Below, one piece after another: positions 1 through 8,117 of a DNA stretch of 64,000 bases. The translations under genes and the position numbers were made by a program. Under the pieces are notes generated by a model. That model saw nothing but the letters and a program-made list of their open reading frames with translations. It ran no database searches and had not been told where the DNA came from. Position 1 is the first letter of the stretch. Every line of letters starts with the position of its first letter. Origin of the DNA: Aromatoleum toluvorans (GTDB lineage: Bacteria > Pseudomonadota > Gammaproteobacteria > Burkholderiales > Rhodocyclaceae); NCBI RefSeq assembly GCF_012910905.1, contig NZ_WTVN01000018.1:33524-97523 (forward strand), given 5' to 3'.

Positions 1-587
<587 letters not shown>

Positions 588-629
588 TGCGAGGATGGTC
601 ATGCGCCCGAACTCATGAGGAGGAACACG

Positions 630-959
630 GTGAAACAGATAGCGCGAATCACGGTTCTGGCCGTCGGCCTGATGCTGGGGATGGCGTCCGCGATGGCCGC
701 GCCGCAGACCTACAAGCTGCGCGTCGACGGGCTGTCCTGCCCGTTCTGCGCCTATGGCATCGAGAAGAAGCTGGGCGCGGTCAGCGGCGTCGAGCACGTG
801 GCGGTCGACATCGCCAGCGGCACCGTTACGGTCACGATGGCGGACGGTGCGGTGCTGGACGAGGCCGTGGCCAGAAAGGCGGTGAAGGACGCCGGGTTCA
901 GCCTGCGCGGCCTCCAACCGGCCGCCGCCGCCCCGCAGGAGGCGGGACAGGCGAAATGA
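630..959 (+). CDS. Periplasmic heavy-metal-associated (HMA) domain protein, MerP-like
   Basis: A small exported metal-binding protein, likely a periplasmic metal scavenger or chaperone. I place the start at GTG 630 because AGGAGG (618-623) lies six bases before it; the in-frame ATG at 615 overlaps that ribosome site. From GTG the protein has a clean signal peptide (about residues 1-23, ending AMA) and then one ferredoxin-like HMA domain with the metal-binding motif LSCPFC (Cys37, Cys40). MerP carries a similar CxxC. The tail after residue about 90 is Ala/Pro-rich and short. The stop overlaps the next start (ATGA), so it is translationally coupled to the outer-membrane barrel gene. MerP-like function is inferred from the motif and the merA neighbour; the metal could also be copper or zinc. 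Confidence 0.85.
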   Translation: MKQIARITVLAVGLMLGMASAMAAPQTYKLRVDGLSCPFCAYGIEKKLGAVSGVEHVAVDIASGTVTVTMADGAVLDEAVARKAVKDAGFSLRGLQPAAAAPQEAGQAK

Positions 960-1849
960 AGGCCGCACTCAAGAGCGGTCTGGCCGTCTTGGGCCTGTCG
1001 GCCGCAACCGCCTGGGGTGCGCCGATCACCTTCAACACGGCACTGCCGGTGCACGAGGGCGGCTGGGTGCTGCGCGAGCAGTTCGTCTTCATGAAGGTCG
1101 CCGACGATCCCACGCCTGCCCGACGCGACATGAGGGTGAGCGGGCTGATTTCGGTGCTCGGCTATGGCGTGACCCGGGACTTCGCGCTGTTCGGCATGCT
1201 GCCCTGGTTCGACAAGCGCGTGGACATGCGCATGGGCGGACAGGATCTCACCCGGCGCGAATCCGGCGCAGGCGATCTGACCGTGCTGGGGCGCTACACC
1301 GCCTACCAGTACGATGCGCCCGGTCGCACGCTGCGCATCGCGCCGTTCCTGGGCGTGAAGGCGCCGACCGGCGAGGATGACGCGCGCGACCGCCTGGGGC
1401 GCCTGCCTCCGCCGGTGCAAGCCGGATCCGGTTCGTGGGACGTGCTCGGCGGTGCGGTACTCACCTGGCAGACCCTGGATTTCGAGCTCGACAGCCAGGT
1501 GAGCTACAAGGCCAACCGGGAAGCCAGGGGCTTTGAGGCCGGCAACGTCGCCGCCCTCGACGCCTCGCTCCAGTACCGCCTGTGGCCGCGCAGCCTGGGG
1601 GCCGGCGTCCCGGCCTTCCTCTATGGCGTACTCGAAGCGAATCTCGTGCATGCGGCCAGGGATCGGGTGGGGGGCGCCGACGATCCGAACTCGGGGGGGA
1701 CGACGCTGTTCCTCACCCCCGGCCTGCAGTACGTGACCCGCAAATGGATCGTCGAGGCCGGGGTCCAGCTTCCCGTCATCCAACATCTCCATGGTGCGGC
1801 GCTCGGGACCGATTACGTCCTCACCGCCGGCTTTCGCATCAATTTCTGA
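956..1849 (+). CDS. Outer-membrane beta-barrel protein (MetA/phenol-degradation-type channel family)
   Basis: A 297-residue exported protein with an N-terminal signal peptide (about residues 1-21, ending AWGA). Alternating hydrophobic/polar strands run throughout and it ends in an aromatic C-terminus (TAGFRINF), the terminal Phe typical of BAM substrates. The pattern of long strands separated by short turns (for example FALFGMLPWFDKRVDM and RIAPFLGVKAPTGEDDA) resembles the 'MetA pathway of phenol degradation' outer-membrane family. ATG 956 overlaps the stop of the HMA gene, so the two are coupled, and the NHL gene follows after eight bases. In this context it may let metal or substrate cross the outer membrane, but nothing in the sequence shows the solute. 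Barrel assignment is fairly firm, function is not. Confidence 0.75.
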   Translation: MKAALKSGLAVLGLSAATAWGAPITFNTALPVHEGGWVLREQFVFMKVADDPTPARRDMRVSGLISVLGYGVTRDFALFGMLPWFDKRVDMRMGGQDLTRRESGAGDLTVLGRYTAYQYDAPGRTLRIAPFLGVKAPTGEDDARDRLGRLPPPVQAGSGSWDVLGGAVLTWQTLDFELDSQVSYKANREARGFEAGNVAALDASLQYRLWPRSLGAGVPAFLYGVLEANLVHAARDRVGGADDPNSGGTTLFLTPGLQYVTRKWIVEAGVQLPVIQHLHGAALGTDYVLTAGFRINF

Positions 1850-1857
1850 GGCGCCGA

Positions 1858-2853
1858 ATGCAGCTTCGATCCATCGCAAAGTGGGGGCGGAACATCACGC
1901 TCGTGCTGGCCGCGCTGATCGCTGCGGGCTGGCTCGCATTCGTGCCCCGCGCCAAGGGGCCGCCCTACGCGTTCGTCGCCGCGTGGGGCGAAAAGGGCAG
2001 CGCACCGGGCCAGTTCGACGATCCGACCGGAATCGCGGTGGTGGGCGACGAGGTGTACGTCGCCGATTCGCGCAACGGCCGGATCCAGGTCTTCGACTTC
2101 GACGGGCGTTTCAGGCGGCTATTCGGGACCCCCGGGAGCGGCCCCGGCCAGCTCGGCCGTCCCATGAACCTCAAGGTGCATGAAAGGCGCCTTTACGTCG
2201 CCGAGTACTTCAACGACCGCGTCCAGGTTTTCGGCCTCGACGGCCGCTCGCTGCGAATCATCGGCAGGCCGGGGAACGGGCCGGGCGAATTCAGTGCGCC
2301 CGGCGGCGTGGCGGTGGCGCCGAACGGTGATCTGCTGGTGGCCGACTTCTATAACCAGCGCGTCCAGCGGCTCGGCGCGGACGGCACTCCGGTGCGCCAG
2401 TGGGGCGAAACGGGCAAGATCGGCATATGGGGGGGCGAGTTCAACTATCCCACCGATGTCGCGGTCGGCCCCGACGGCACGCTTTTCGTTGCCGACGGCT
2501 ACAACGACCGCATTCAGGCCTTCTCCCTCGCCGGCGCATTGCTGCGCAAGTGGGGCGGCCCGTTCGCGATCAACATCTTCGGCCCGTTCAACGGCTGGTT
2601 CGCCACGGTGACCAACGTGACGGTGGATGGGCAGGGCCATGTGTTCGCCGCCGACTTCTACAACCATCGTATCCAGAAATTCGCCGCGGACGGCACGTTT
2701 CTGACGGCCCTGGGCGCCAAAGGAAGCGGTCCGGGGCAGTTCGATCACGCCATCGCCGCTGCCGTGGCCGACGACGGCACCGTCTTCGCCGTCGATTTCG
2801 GCAACAACCGCATCCAGAAGTGGCGCCAGGCGCGGCCTGTGCTCGGAGGCTGA
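1858..2853 (+). CDS. NHL-repeat beta-propeller protein, membrane-anchored or exported
   Basis: 331 residues. An N-terminal hydrophobic segment (about residues 12-26, LVLAALIAAGWLAFV) acts as an uncleaved anchor or signal. Six NHL repeats follow, each of the form F-x-x-P-x-x-(I/V)-A-V ... (V/A)-(A/V)-D-x-x-N-x-R-(I/V)-Q-x-(F/L); examples are YVADSRNGRIQVF, VADFYNQRVQRL and VADGYNDRIQAF. Six repeats make one closed beta-propeller, here facing the periplasm. NHL propellers usually bind proteins or ligands; no catalytic residues are evident. It is the last gene of the run merA-HMA-barrel-NHL, with eight bases to the barrel gene. Role unknown; a scaffold for the periplasmic metal proteins is only a guess. 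Confidence 0.8.
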   Translation: MQLRSIAKWGRNITLVLAALIAAGWLAFVPRAKGPPYAFVAAWGEKGSAPGQFDDPTGIAVVGDEVYVADSRNGRIQVFDFDGRFRRLFGTPGSGPGQLGRPMNLKVHERRLYVAEYFNDRVQVFGLDGRSLRIIGRPGNGPGEFSAPGGVAVAPNGDLLVADFYNQRVQRLGADGTPVRQWGETGKIGIWGGEFNYPTDVAVGPDGTLFVADGYNDRIQAFSLAGALLRKWGGPFAINIFGPFNGWFATVTNVTVDGQGHVFAADFYNHRIQKFAADGTFLTALGAKGSGPGQFDHAIAAAVADDGTVFAVDFGNNRIQKWRQARPVLGG

Positions 2854-3020
2854 CGGCCATGAGCGCAATCGCACGGGTTTCGTCAATCGAGGACCGGCGA
2901 ATGCGTCCCCGATGCTTTGCGAATACACGTCGGACATGACGCTGTAAGGGCGGGCTTCGCGCACGCGACTAAATCCTTGAGTGGCAAGCATGTCGCTCGA
3001 TCGGACTCAAGGAGATAGCC

Positions 3021-3449
3021 ATGACAAGCAGGACAGGAACCCTTCGGCGCGCTCGCACCTATCGCAGACCAGCCCGCATAGCAGTCGCGACCCTGATACT
3101 GGCCGCCACGGCGGGCGCCTCGGCGCACACCGACTACTCGGAGAACGGCTCGACGCACTGGCTCGAGCACGTTCAGGCATCGCCCAACCCGGCCAGCGAG
3201 CGGCAGCTCGCGCCCTACGGTCATGCCGCCCCCGCCGCCGCACCGGGCAGGGTGATCGTGGTCGGCAAGGACACGCGCTATTTGAACGTCGAGCAGCTCG
3301 AAACGGTCGCGATCCGGAGCGGTGACCAGACCGTCAATTGGACCTTCGATACCATGCCGCGGCGCAGCTTCCCGCTCTCGAAGATCATTCCCGGGACCGA
3401 CGGCGTGACGGTCTACGTCGCCGAGAGCCCGCTGTACAGCGGACGTTGA
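3021..3449 (+). CDS. CzcE-like periplasmic metal-binding protein
   Basis: 142 residues. AAGGAGATAGCC precedes ATG 3021. A basic N-terminus and hydrophobic core (about residues 20-36, ending GASA) form a signal peptide, and the mature protein begins HTDYSENG. The C-terminal half matches the CzcE family: RVIVVGKDTRYLNV, then a segment TVNWTFDT, then VTVYVAESPLY. CzcE of Cupriavidus is a periplasmic copper-binding protein of the cobalt-zinc-cadmium resistance locus. Several His residues lie early in the mature part (HTD, THWLEH). The gene stands 167 bases after the NHL gene, with no czcCBA near it in the window. Family assignment is from pattern recognition; metal specificity is unknown. Confidence 0.75.
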   Translation: MTSRTGTLRRARTYRRPARIAVATLILAATAGASAHTDYSENGSTHWLEHVQASPNPASERQLAPYGHAAPAAAPGRVIVVGKDTRYLNVEQLETVAIRSGDQTVNWTFDTMPRRSFPLSKIIPGTDGVTVYVAESPLYSGR

Positions 3450-3467
3450 TGTCGGCCGTCGATTCAT

Positions 3468-3507
3468 CCGTTCGCCCTGAGCCCTTCGACAAGCTCCGGG
3501 CGAACGG
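3468..3507. repeat. REP-like palindromic repeat between czcE-like and araC-like genes
   Basis: A 40-base imperfect palindrome: arms CCGTTCGCCC (3468-3477) and GGGCGAACGG (3498-3507) are perfect reverse complements. The core reads TGAGCCCTTCGACAAGCTC and has a second nested pair (GAGC/GCTC). Dispersed elements with this type of core (TTCGCCCTGAGC and TCGACAAGCTC) occur in many proteobacterial genomes. It lies in the convergent gap between the CzcE-like gene and the AraC-type gene, the usual location for REP elements, and could also work as a terminator stem. Only one copy is seen here. Confidence 0.7.
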
Positions 3508-3545
3508 TATTTGCTCGCCGGTCAATAGCCCGGCTCGTGCGGGCG

Positions 3546-4367
3546 TCAGCGTTCCCGCCTCGCCCAGGCCATCGGCGATGCGCCGAGCCGGGTCGAAAAA
3601 GCGCGCGAAAGCGCCGTGGTGCTCCCATAGCCGACTTCCTCGGCAACGATCTTGACCGGCTTGCCCTTGCGCAGGAGGGTTTGCGCGAGACCGATGCGCC
3701 AGTCGGTCAGGTAGTCGAGCGGGGTCTGTCCCACGGTTTCCCTGAAGTTCACGGCAAAACGGGCGCGCGACATGCCGGCACGCGCGGCCAGTTCCTCCAG
3801 CGACCACTTGCGCGCCGGCTCCGCGTGCATCGCCTGGATTGCGCGGGCGAGCCGGGGCTCGGCCAGGCCCGCGAACAGACCGGTCGGCATCAGGCGGTGC
3901 TCGATCGTATGACGCAGCACGTGCACCAGGACGACTTCGCACAGGCGGTCGACGATGGCCTGCCGACCGGATCGCTGCTCGAACGCCTCATCGAGCAGGA
4001 GGGCGAGCGTGCTCGCGAGCGCAGGCAGGTCGGCGAGGCGGATCACCAGTAAAGGAGGAAGGGCGCGCGCCAGGGGATTGCCCAGGCCGCCGCCGAACTC
4101 GACCGACGCGCAGACGACGTCCGCCCCCGTATCGCGATGGGTGCGCAGGCGGTGGCCGGCGGGCCGGGGGTAGAACAGGAGGCTGGGCTCCTCGATGTCG
4201 ATGAGGCGGCGATCGGCGCCCTGCACCTGGAGCGGCCCGCGGCGCACGACGTGCAGGTGCCCCGCTTCGTCAGTGGCCTCGAAGGTCGTCACGCCGCACA
4301 GCGTGCCGGAATAGAAGACGCGCGCACTCAGCGCGAAGCGGTCGAGCAGGGATGACAGGCGGTCCAT
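3546..4367 (-). CDS. AraC-family transcriptional regulator with N-terminal cupin
   Basis: 273 residues. The N-terminal ~150 residues form a cupin-type sensor domain of the kind fused to AraC regulators (about residues 20-110, including HLHVVRRGPLQVQG and PAGHRLRTH). The C-terminal ~100 residues hold the two helix-turn-helix motifs of the AraC DNA-binding domain: first WSLEELAARAGMSRARFAVNF, then VKIVAEEVGYGSTTALSRAF. It is divergent from the AhpD-like gene with about 115 bases between the starts, and that gap contains an inverted repeat that could be its operator. It most likely controls the AhpD-like/cysteine-hydrolase pair. The ligand is not predictable. Confidence 0.9.
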   Translation of the reverse strand: MDRLSSLLDRFALSARVFYSGTLCGVTTFEATDEAGHLHVVRRGPLQVQGADRRLIDIEEPSLLFYPRPAGHRLRTHRDTGADVVCASVEFGGGLGNPLARALPPLLVIRLADLPALASTLALLLDEAFEQRSGRQAIVDRLCEVVLVHVLRHTIEHRLMPTGLFAGLAEPRLARAIQAMHAEPARKWSLEELAARAGMSRARFAVNFRETVGQTPLDYLTDWRIGLAQTLLRKGKPVKIVAEEVGYGSTTALSRAFSTRLGASPMAWARRER

Positions 4368-4392
4368 GAGATGTGAGACGAAAAGTCGTTAA

Positions 4393-4423
4393 AACGATAC
4401 GGAGAGAGTCCTTGAGTATCGTT
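4393..4423. promoter_or_regulatory. Inverted repeat in the divergent araC/ahpD-like promoter region
   Basis: AACGATAC (4393-4400) and GTATCGTT (4416-4423) are perfect reverse complements separated by 15 bases, which places their centres about two helical turns apart. The repeat lies between the starts of the AraC-type regulator and the AhpD-like gene and is the most obvious symmetric site there. It is a candidate operator; regulation is inferred from position and symmetry only. Confidence 0.5.
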
Positions 4424-4482
4424 CGATCGCTCATTCTATGCACCGTGCACTTCCGCACGCAAATGCATGAATGGAGATGATG

Positions 4483-5019
4483 ATGCCCACGATCCTTCCC
4501 TTGAATATTTCCGACGCCGACGAACCGACCGCAGCGACGCTCAACGCAGTCAAGGCCAAGCTAGGCGGCGTGCCGAACCTCATCGCGACGCTCGCCAATT
4601 CTCCGGCGGTGCTGCAAGGCTATCTGCAGTTCTCCGAGACGCTCGGTGCCGGACTGCTCAGCGCGCGCCAGCGTGAGATCGTTGCGCTGGCGACCGCCCA
4701 GGAAAACGTCTGCGGGTACTGCCTGAGCGCGCACAGCCTTCTCGGCAAGGCCATCGGGCTGAGCGAGGACGAGATCCGCCTGGCGCGCGCCGGCACGGCC
4801 AGCACCCCGCGTGAGGCCGCGATCGCGTCCTTTGCCCGTCAGCTCGTGAAAACGCGGGGGCGCCTCGATTCCGGTGCGGTGGCGCATGCGCGGGAGGCGG
4901 GGCTGTCGGACGCGGTGATCCTCGAAATCATCGCCAACGTCGCACTGAGCGTGCTGACCAACTACACGAACCACGTGGCAGGGACGGTGATCGATTTCCC
5001 GGTCGTGGAAGTCGCCTGA
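4483..5019 (+). CDS. AhpD-like carboxymuconolactone decarboxylase family protein
   Basis: 178 residues from ATG 4483. Four in-frame ATGs occur (4471, 4477, 4480, 4483); GGAGA at 4473-4477 is spaced correctly only for the last. The protein carries the AhpD signature E-x-x-C-x-x-C-x-x-x-H as E74, C77, C80 and H84 (ENVCGYCLSAH), a redox-active helix pair found in alkylhydroperoxidase-like proteins that remove peroxides. It lies directly upstream of an exported isochorismatase-family hydrolase (39 bases) and divergent from the AraC regulator. It is probably a peroxidase-like protein induced through that regulator; a decarboxylase role is unlikely because the Cys pair is intact. Confidence 0.85.
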   Translation: MPTILPLNISDADEPTAATLNAVKAKLGGVPNLIATLANSPAVLQGYLQFSETLGAGLLSARQREIVALATAQENVCGYCLSAHSLLGKAIGLSEDEIRLARAGTASTPREAAIASFARQLVKTRGRLDSGAVAHAREAGLSDAVILEIIANVALSVLTNYTNHVAGTVIDFPVVEVA

Positions 5020-5058
5020 ACGCAGACGTGAAAGCCAGCCAACCTGAGGGAGTTCGAG

Positions 5059-5886
5059 ATGAAGCACGATGAGCATGAATCCGTTGCGGGCCGCCGCGAC
5101 GTGCTGAAGGGTGTGATGGGGGCTGCCGCAGTGGGCCTCGCCACGGCGTTGTCGCCGACGGCGCACGCGCAGGCGAAGGCCGGATCGCCCTACGCCGACC
5201 CGGAGAAAAGCGCGCTGCCGCCGAGCAACATGGAATTGACGAGGGGCCGCACGGCCCTGCTGGTGGTCGATCCGCAGAACGACTTCCTCAGCGAGAAGGG
5301 GGTCGCGTGGGGTGTCGTGGGCGAATCGGTCCGCGAGCAGGGGACGGTCGCGAACATCGAGCGTCTGTTCCGGGCCGCCAAGGCCGCCGACATTCCCGTC
5401 GTGATCTCGCCCCACTACTACTATCCGAGCGACAAGGGCTGGAAATTCGAGGGTGCGCTCGAGAAGGTGATGCACAAGATCAAGATGTTCGACCGGTCGG
5501 GGCCGCTGAATCTCGGCGGTTTCGAGGGGTCGGGCGCGGACTGGCTGGAGCGGTTCAAGCCCTACATCAACGACGGCAAGACGATCGTCGCGTCGCCCCA
5601 CAAGGTGTATGGGCCGCAGAACAACGATGTCGTCCTGCAACTGCGCAAGCAGCGAGTTGATCAGGTGATCCTAGCCGGCATGTCGGCCAACCTGTGCATC
5701 GAGAGCCATCTGCGGGAACTGCTGGAGACGGGGTTCGAGGTCGCGGTGGTGAAGGATGCGACCGCCGGTGCGAAGCTCCCCGACGGCGACGGTTACCTCG
5801 CGGCGCTGACCAACTTCCGCATGATCGCGAACGCGGTGTGGTCGGCAGACGAGGCGACGCGCCGTATCGCGGCGATGGCGGGCTGA
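5059..5886 (+). CDS. Tat-exported cysteine hydrolase (isochorismatase family)
   Basis: 275 residues. The N-terminus has a twin-arginine signal (Arg12-Arg13 in GRRDVLKG, then a hydrophobic stretch AAAVGLATALS ending AHA), so the enzyme is probably exported folded to the periplasm. The mature part is an isochorismatase-like fold: the catalytic Asp in VVDPQNDF, a Lys in the following region (SPHKVYG) and the nucleophilic Cys in SANLCIESH. Family members hydrolyse amides or vinyl ethers (nicotinamidase, N-carbamoyl hydrolases, isochorismatase); the substrate cannot be told. A good ribosome site (GAGGGAG) precedes ATG 5059. It is paired with the AhpD-like gene under the divergent AraC regulator. 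A Tat signal is uncommon in this otherwise mostly cytosolic family. Confidence 0.85.
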   Translation: MKHDEHESVAGRRDVLKGVMGAAAVGLATALSPTAHAQAKAGSPYADPEKSALPPSNMELTRGRTALLVVDPQNDFLSEKGVAWGVVGESVREQGTVANIERLFRAAKAADIPVVISPHYYYPSDKGWKFEGALEKVMHKIKMFDRSGPLNLGGFEGSGADWLERFKPYINDGKTIVASPHKVYGPQNNDVVLQLRKQRVDQVILAGMSANLCIESHLRELLETGFEVAVVKDATAGAKLPDGDGYLAALTNFRMIANAVWSADEATRRIAAMAG

Positions 5887-5894
5887 GCTGGCGC

Positions 5895-5925
5895 ACGACC
5901 GCGGCACCTTGGGCGCCGCGGTCGT
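5895..5925. terminator. Strong hairpin after the cysteine-hydrolase gene
   Basis: ACGACCGCGGC (5895-5905) and GCCGCGGTCGT (5915-5925) form a perfect 11-bp stem with a nine-base loop, directly after the hydrolase stop and before arsS. There is no T-run behind it, so it may be a weak or Rho-assisted terminator or an mRNA-stabilising stem. It separates the AraC-controlled pair from the arsenic module. Confidence 0.5.
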
Positions 5926-6016
5926 CCCGCGAAGAAGTTCGGAGCAACTGTAAGGATTGGCGCGCCGACCCGACTATTTCCCATCAACGACACGACGACC
6001 GCGACAGGAGCACACG

Positions 6017-7015
6017 ATGCACCCAACGTTTCCCTTGCTCGCCGTAACCGATTTTCCCCGCATCCGGCGGGGGACGATCGAGACGCTGCAGGTGAATCTC
6101 GGCTATCGCTGCAACCAGAGTTGCGTGCATTGCCACGTCAATGCCGGGCCGACCCGCAGCGAGGAGATGTCGGTCGATACCGCGAACGCGGTGCTCGATT
6201 TCATCGCCGCGAGCCCTTCGGTGACGACGCTCGACCTGACCGGCGGCGCCCCGGAGATGAACGCGAACTTCCGGCGCCTGGTCGAGGCGGCACGTGCCCG
6301 CGGCCTGCGCGTGATCGACCGCTGCAATCTGACGATCCTGGAGGAGCCGGGCTACGAGGACCTGGCGCGATTCCTCGCCGATCAGGGGGTGGAGATCGTC
6401 GCCTCGCTGCCGTGCTACCTGGAAGACAACGTCGACCGGCAGCGCGGCAAGGGTGTGTTCGAGGCGAGTGTCCGCGCACTGAAGAAGCTCAATGCGCTGG
6501 GCTACGGGGCTTCCGACCGCAGCCTGCAGCTCAGCCTGGTCTACAACCCGCAGGGCCCGGTGCTGCCGCCTCCGCAGGCGGCGCTGGAGGGCGCCTACCG
6601 CGAGCATCTCGGCGAGGCGTTCGGCATCGTCTTCAATCAACTCTTCACGCTCGCGAACATGCCCATCAAGCGCTTCGGCAGCCTGCTCGTCTCGAAGGGG
6701 CAGTTCCACGACTACATGCGCACCCTGCGCGACGCGCACCGCTCGGAGAACCTCACCGCGGTGATGTGCCGCAGCCTCGTCAGCGTCGATTGGCAGGGCT
6801 ATCTCTACGATTGCGACTTCAACCAGCAGCTCGACATGCCGATCGCCGGCGGCGGCCGTCCGCGCCTGCATCTGCGCGACGCGACCGCCGCGACGCTCGG
6901 CGGCGGCGTGATCCGTGTCGCCGACCACTGCTACGGCTGCACGGCGGGGCAGGGGTCGAGCTGTGGCGGCGCGCTGGGCGAGGGCCATTCCGAAAAATCG
7001 AGGTGTGCGGCCTGA
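6017..7015 (+). CDS. arsS: Radical SAM arsenosugar-biosynthesis protein ArsS
   Basis: 332 residues from ATG 6017, preceded by ACAGGAG. The radical SAM motif CNQSCVHC (Cys32, Cys36, Cys39) binds the [4Fe-4S] cluster that cleaves S-adenosylmethionine, and DLTGGAPEMN fits the GGE-like SAM-binding strand. Additional cysteines follow in the C-terminal third (AVMCRSLV, YDCDFN, CYGCTAGQGSSCGG), a SPASM-like region for auxiliary clusters. This arrangement and the adjacent arsM identify ArsS, which transfers a 5'-deoxyadenosyl group to dimethylated arsenite on the path to arsenosugars. ArsM starts 50 bases downstream. Assignment is strong from family pattern plus partner; activity in this strain is inferred. 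Confidence 0.9.
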   Translation: MHPTFPLLAVTDFPRIRRGTIETLQVNLGYRCNQSCVHCHVNAGPTRSEEMSVDTANAVLDFIAASPSVTTLDLTGGAPEMNANFRRLVEAARARGLRVIDRCNLTILEEPGYEDLARFLADQGVEIVASLPCYLEDNVDRQRGKGVFEASVRALKKLNALGYGASDRSLQLSLVYNPQGPVLPPPQAALEGAYREHLGEAFGIVFNQLFTLANMPIKRFGSLLVSKGQFHDYMRTLRDAHRSENLTAVMCRSLVSVDWQGYLYDCDFNQQLDMPIAGGGRPRLHLRDATAATLGGGVIRVADHCYGCTAGQGSSCGGALGEGHSEKSRCAA

Positions 7016-7064
7016 CCGGCGTGTCGCCGCGGATCCGACATTCAACCCCGAGGGAACACAAGCC

Positions 7065-8108
7065 ATGCATGAACTCGTGAAGGACTATTACGGCAGCCGG
7101 CTGCAGGGCAGCGAGGACCTGCGCACCACCGCCTGCTGCGATGCGAGCCTGACGCCCGCGTGGCTGAAGCCGCTGCTCACCAGGGTTCATCCCGAAGTGC
7201 TGTCGCGCTACTACGGCTGCGGGCTCGTGTGCCCGCCGTTGCTCGACGGCTGCGCCGTGCTGGACCTGGGCTGCGGCTCGGGGCGCGACGTGTACGTGCT
7301 GTCGCAACTGGTCGGCGAACGCGGGCAGGTCGTCGGCGTGGACATGACCGAGGAGCAGCTCGCCGTGGCGCTGCGGCACCGCGATCATCACCGCGAAGCC
7401 TTCGGCCATGCCCGCGACAACGTGGGCTTCATGCTGGGCTATATCGAACATCTCGACGAACTCGGGCTGCCCGACGCGAGCTTCGACGTGGTCGTGTCGA
7501 ACTGCGTCGTGAACCTCTCGCCGGACAAGGACGCGGTGCTGCGCAACGTCTTCCGCCTGCTGAAGCCGGGCGGCGAGTTCTACTTTTCCGACATCTATGC
7601 CGACCGCCGCGTGCCGGCACAGGTGCGCAACGACCCCTTGCTGTATGGCGAATGCCTCGGCGGGGCGCTGTATTGGGGGGACTTCCTGGCGCTGGCGAAA
7701 CGCCACGGCTTCGCCGATCCGCGCCTGGTCGAAGACCGACCGATCGCGATCACCGACCCTGCCCTGGCCGAACGTGCCGCGGGGGTCGGATTCCACTCGG
7801 CGACCTACCGCCTCTTCAAGCTCGACGGCCTGGAGCCGCAGTGCGAGGACTACGGGCAGGCGGTGATCTACCGCGGCACGGTGCCGACGATGGCGCAGCG
7901 CTTCCGCCTCGACAAGCACCACGACATCGAAGCCGGGCGCGTCTTCCCCGTGTGCGGCAACACCTGGCGCATGCTGCACGAGACGCGTTTCCGGCCGCAC
8001 TTCGAGTTCATCGGCAATTTCGAGCGCCATTACGGCCTGTTCGCAGGCTGTGGCAGTTCGATGCCCTTCGACCGCGACGCGCAGACCGCCCCGGGCGGCT
8101 GCTGCTGA
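7065..8108 (+). CDS. arsM: Arsenite S-adenosylmethionine methyltransferase ArsM
   Basis: 347 residues from ATG 7065. The core is a class I methyltransferase: motif I VLDLGCGSGRDVYVL at about residues 65-79, acidic VVGVDMTEEQL, and the post-I region VVSNCVVNLSPDK. ArsM enzymes bind As(III) through conserved cysteines; candidates are Cys24/Cys25 (TTACCDAS), the Cys in SNCVVNL and the Cys in GECLGGALYWGD. A C-terminal region of about 80 residues continues past the core and ends in GGCC, a further cysteine pair. It methylates arsenite stepwise to mono- and dimethyl species, the substrates of ArsS next to it. The pst-like genes start nine bases later, so they probably share a transcript. Confidence 0.93.
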   Translation: MHELVKDYYGSRLQGSEDLRTTACCDASLTPAWLKPLLTRVHPEVLSRYYGCGLVCPPLLDGCAVLDLGCGSGRDVYVLSQLVGERGQVVGVDMTEEQLAVALRHRDHHREAFGHARDNVGFMLGYIEHLDELGLPDASFDVVVSNCVVNLSPDKDAVLRNVFRLLKPGGEFYFSDIYADRRVPAQVRNDPLLYGECLGGALYWGDFLALAKRHGFADPRLVEDRPIAITDPALAERAAGVGFHSATYRLFKLDGLEPQCEDYGQAVIYRGTVPTMAQRFRLDKHHDIEAGRVFPVCGNTWRMLHETRFRPHFEFIGNFERHYGLFAGCGSSMPFDRDAQTAPGGCC

Positions 8109-8117
8109 GGAGGCGCG

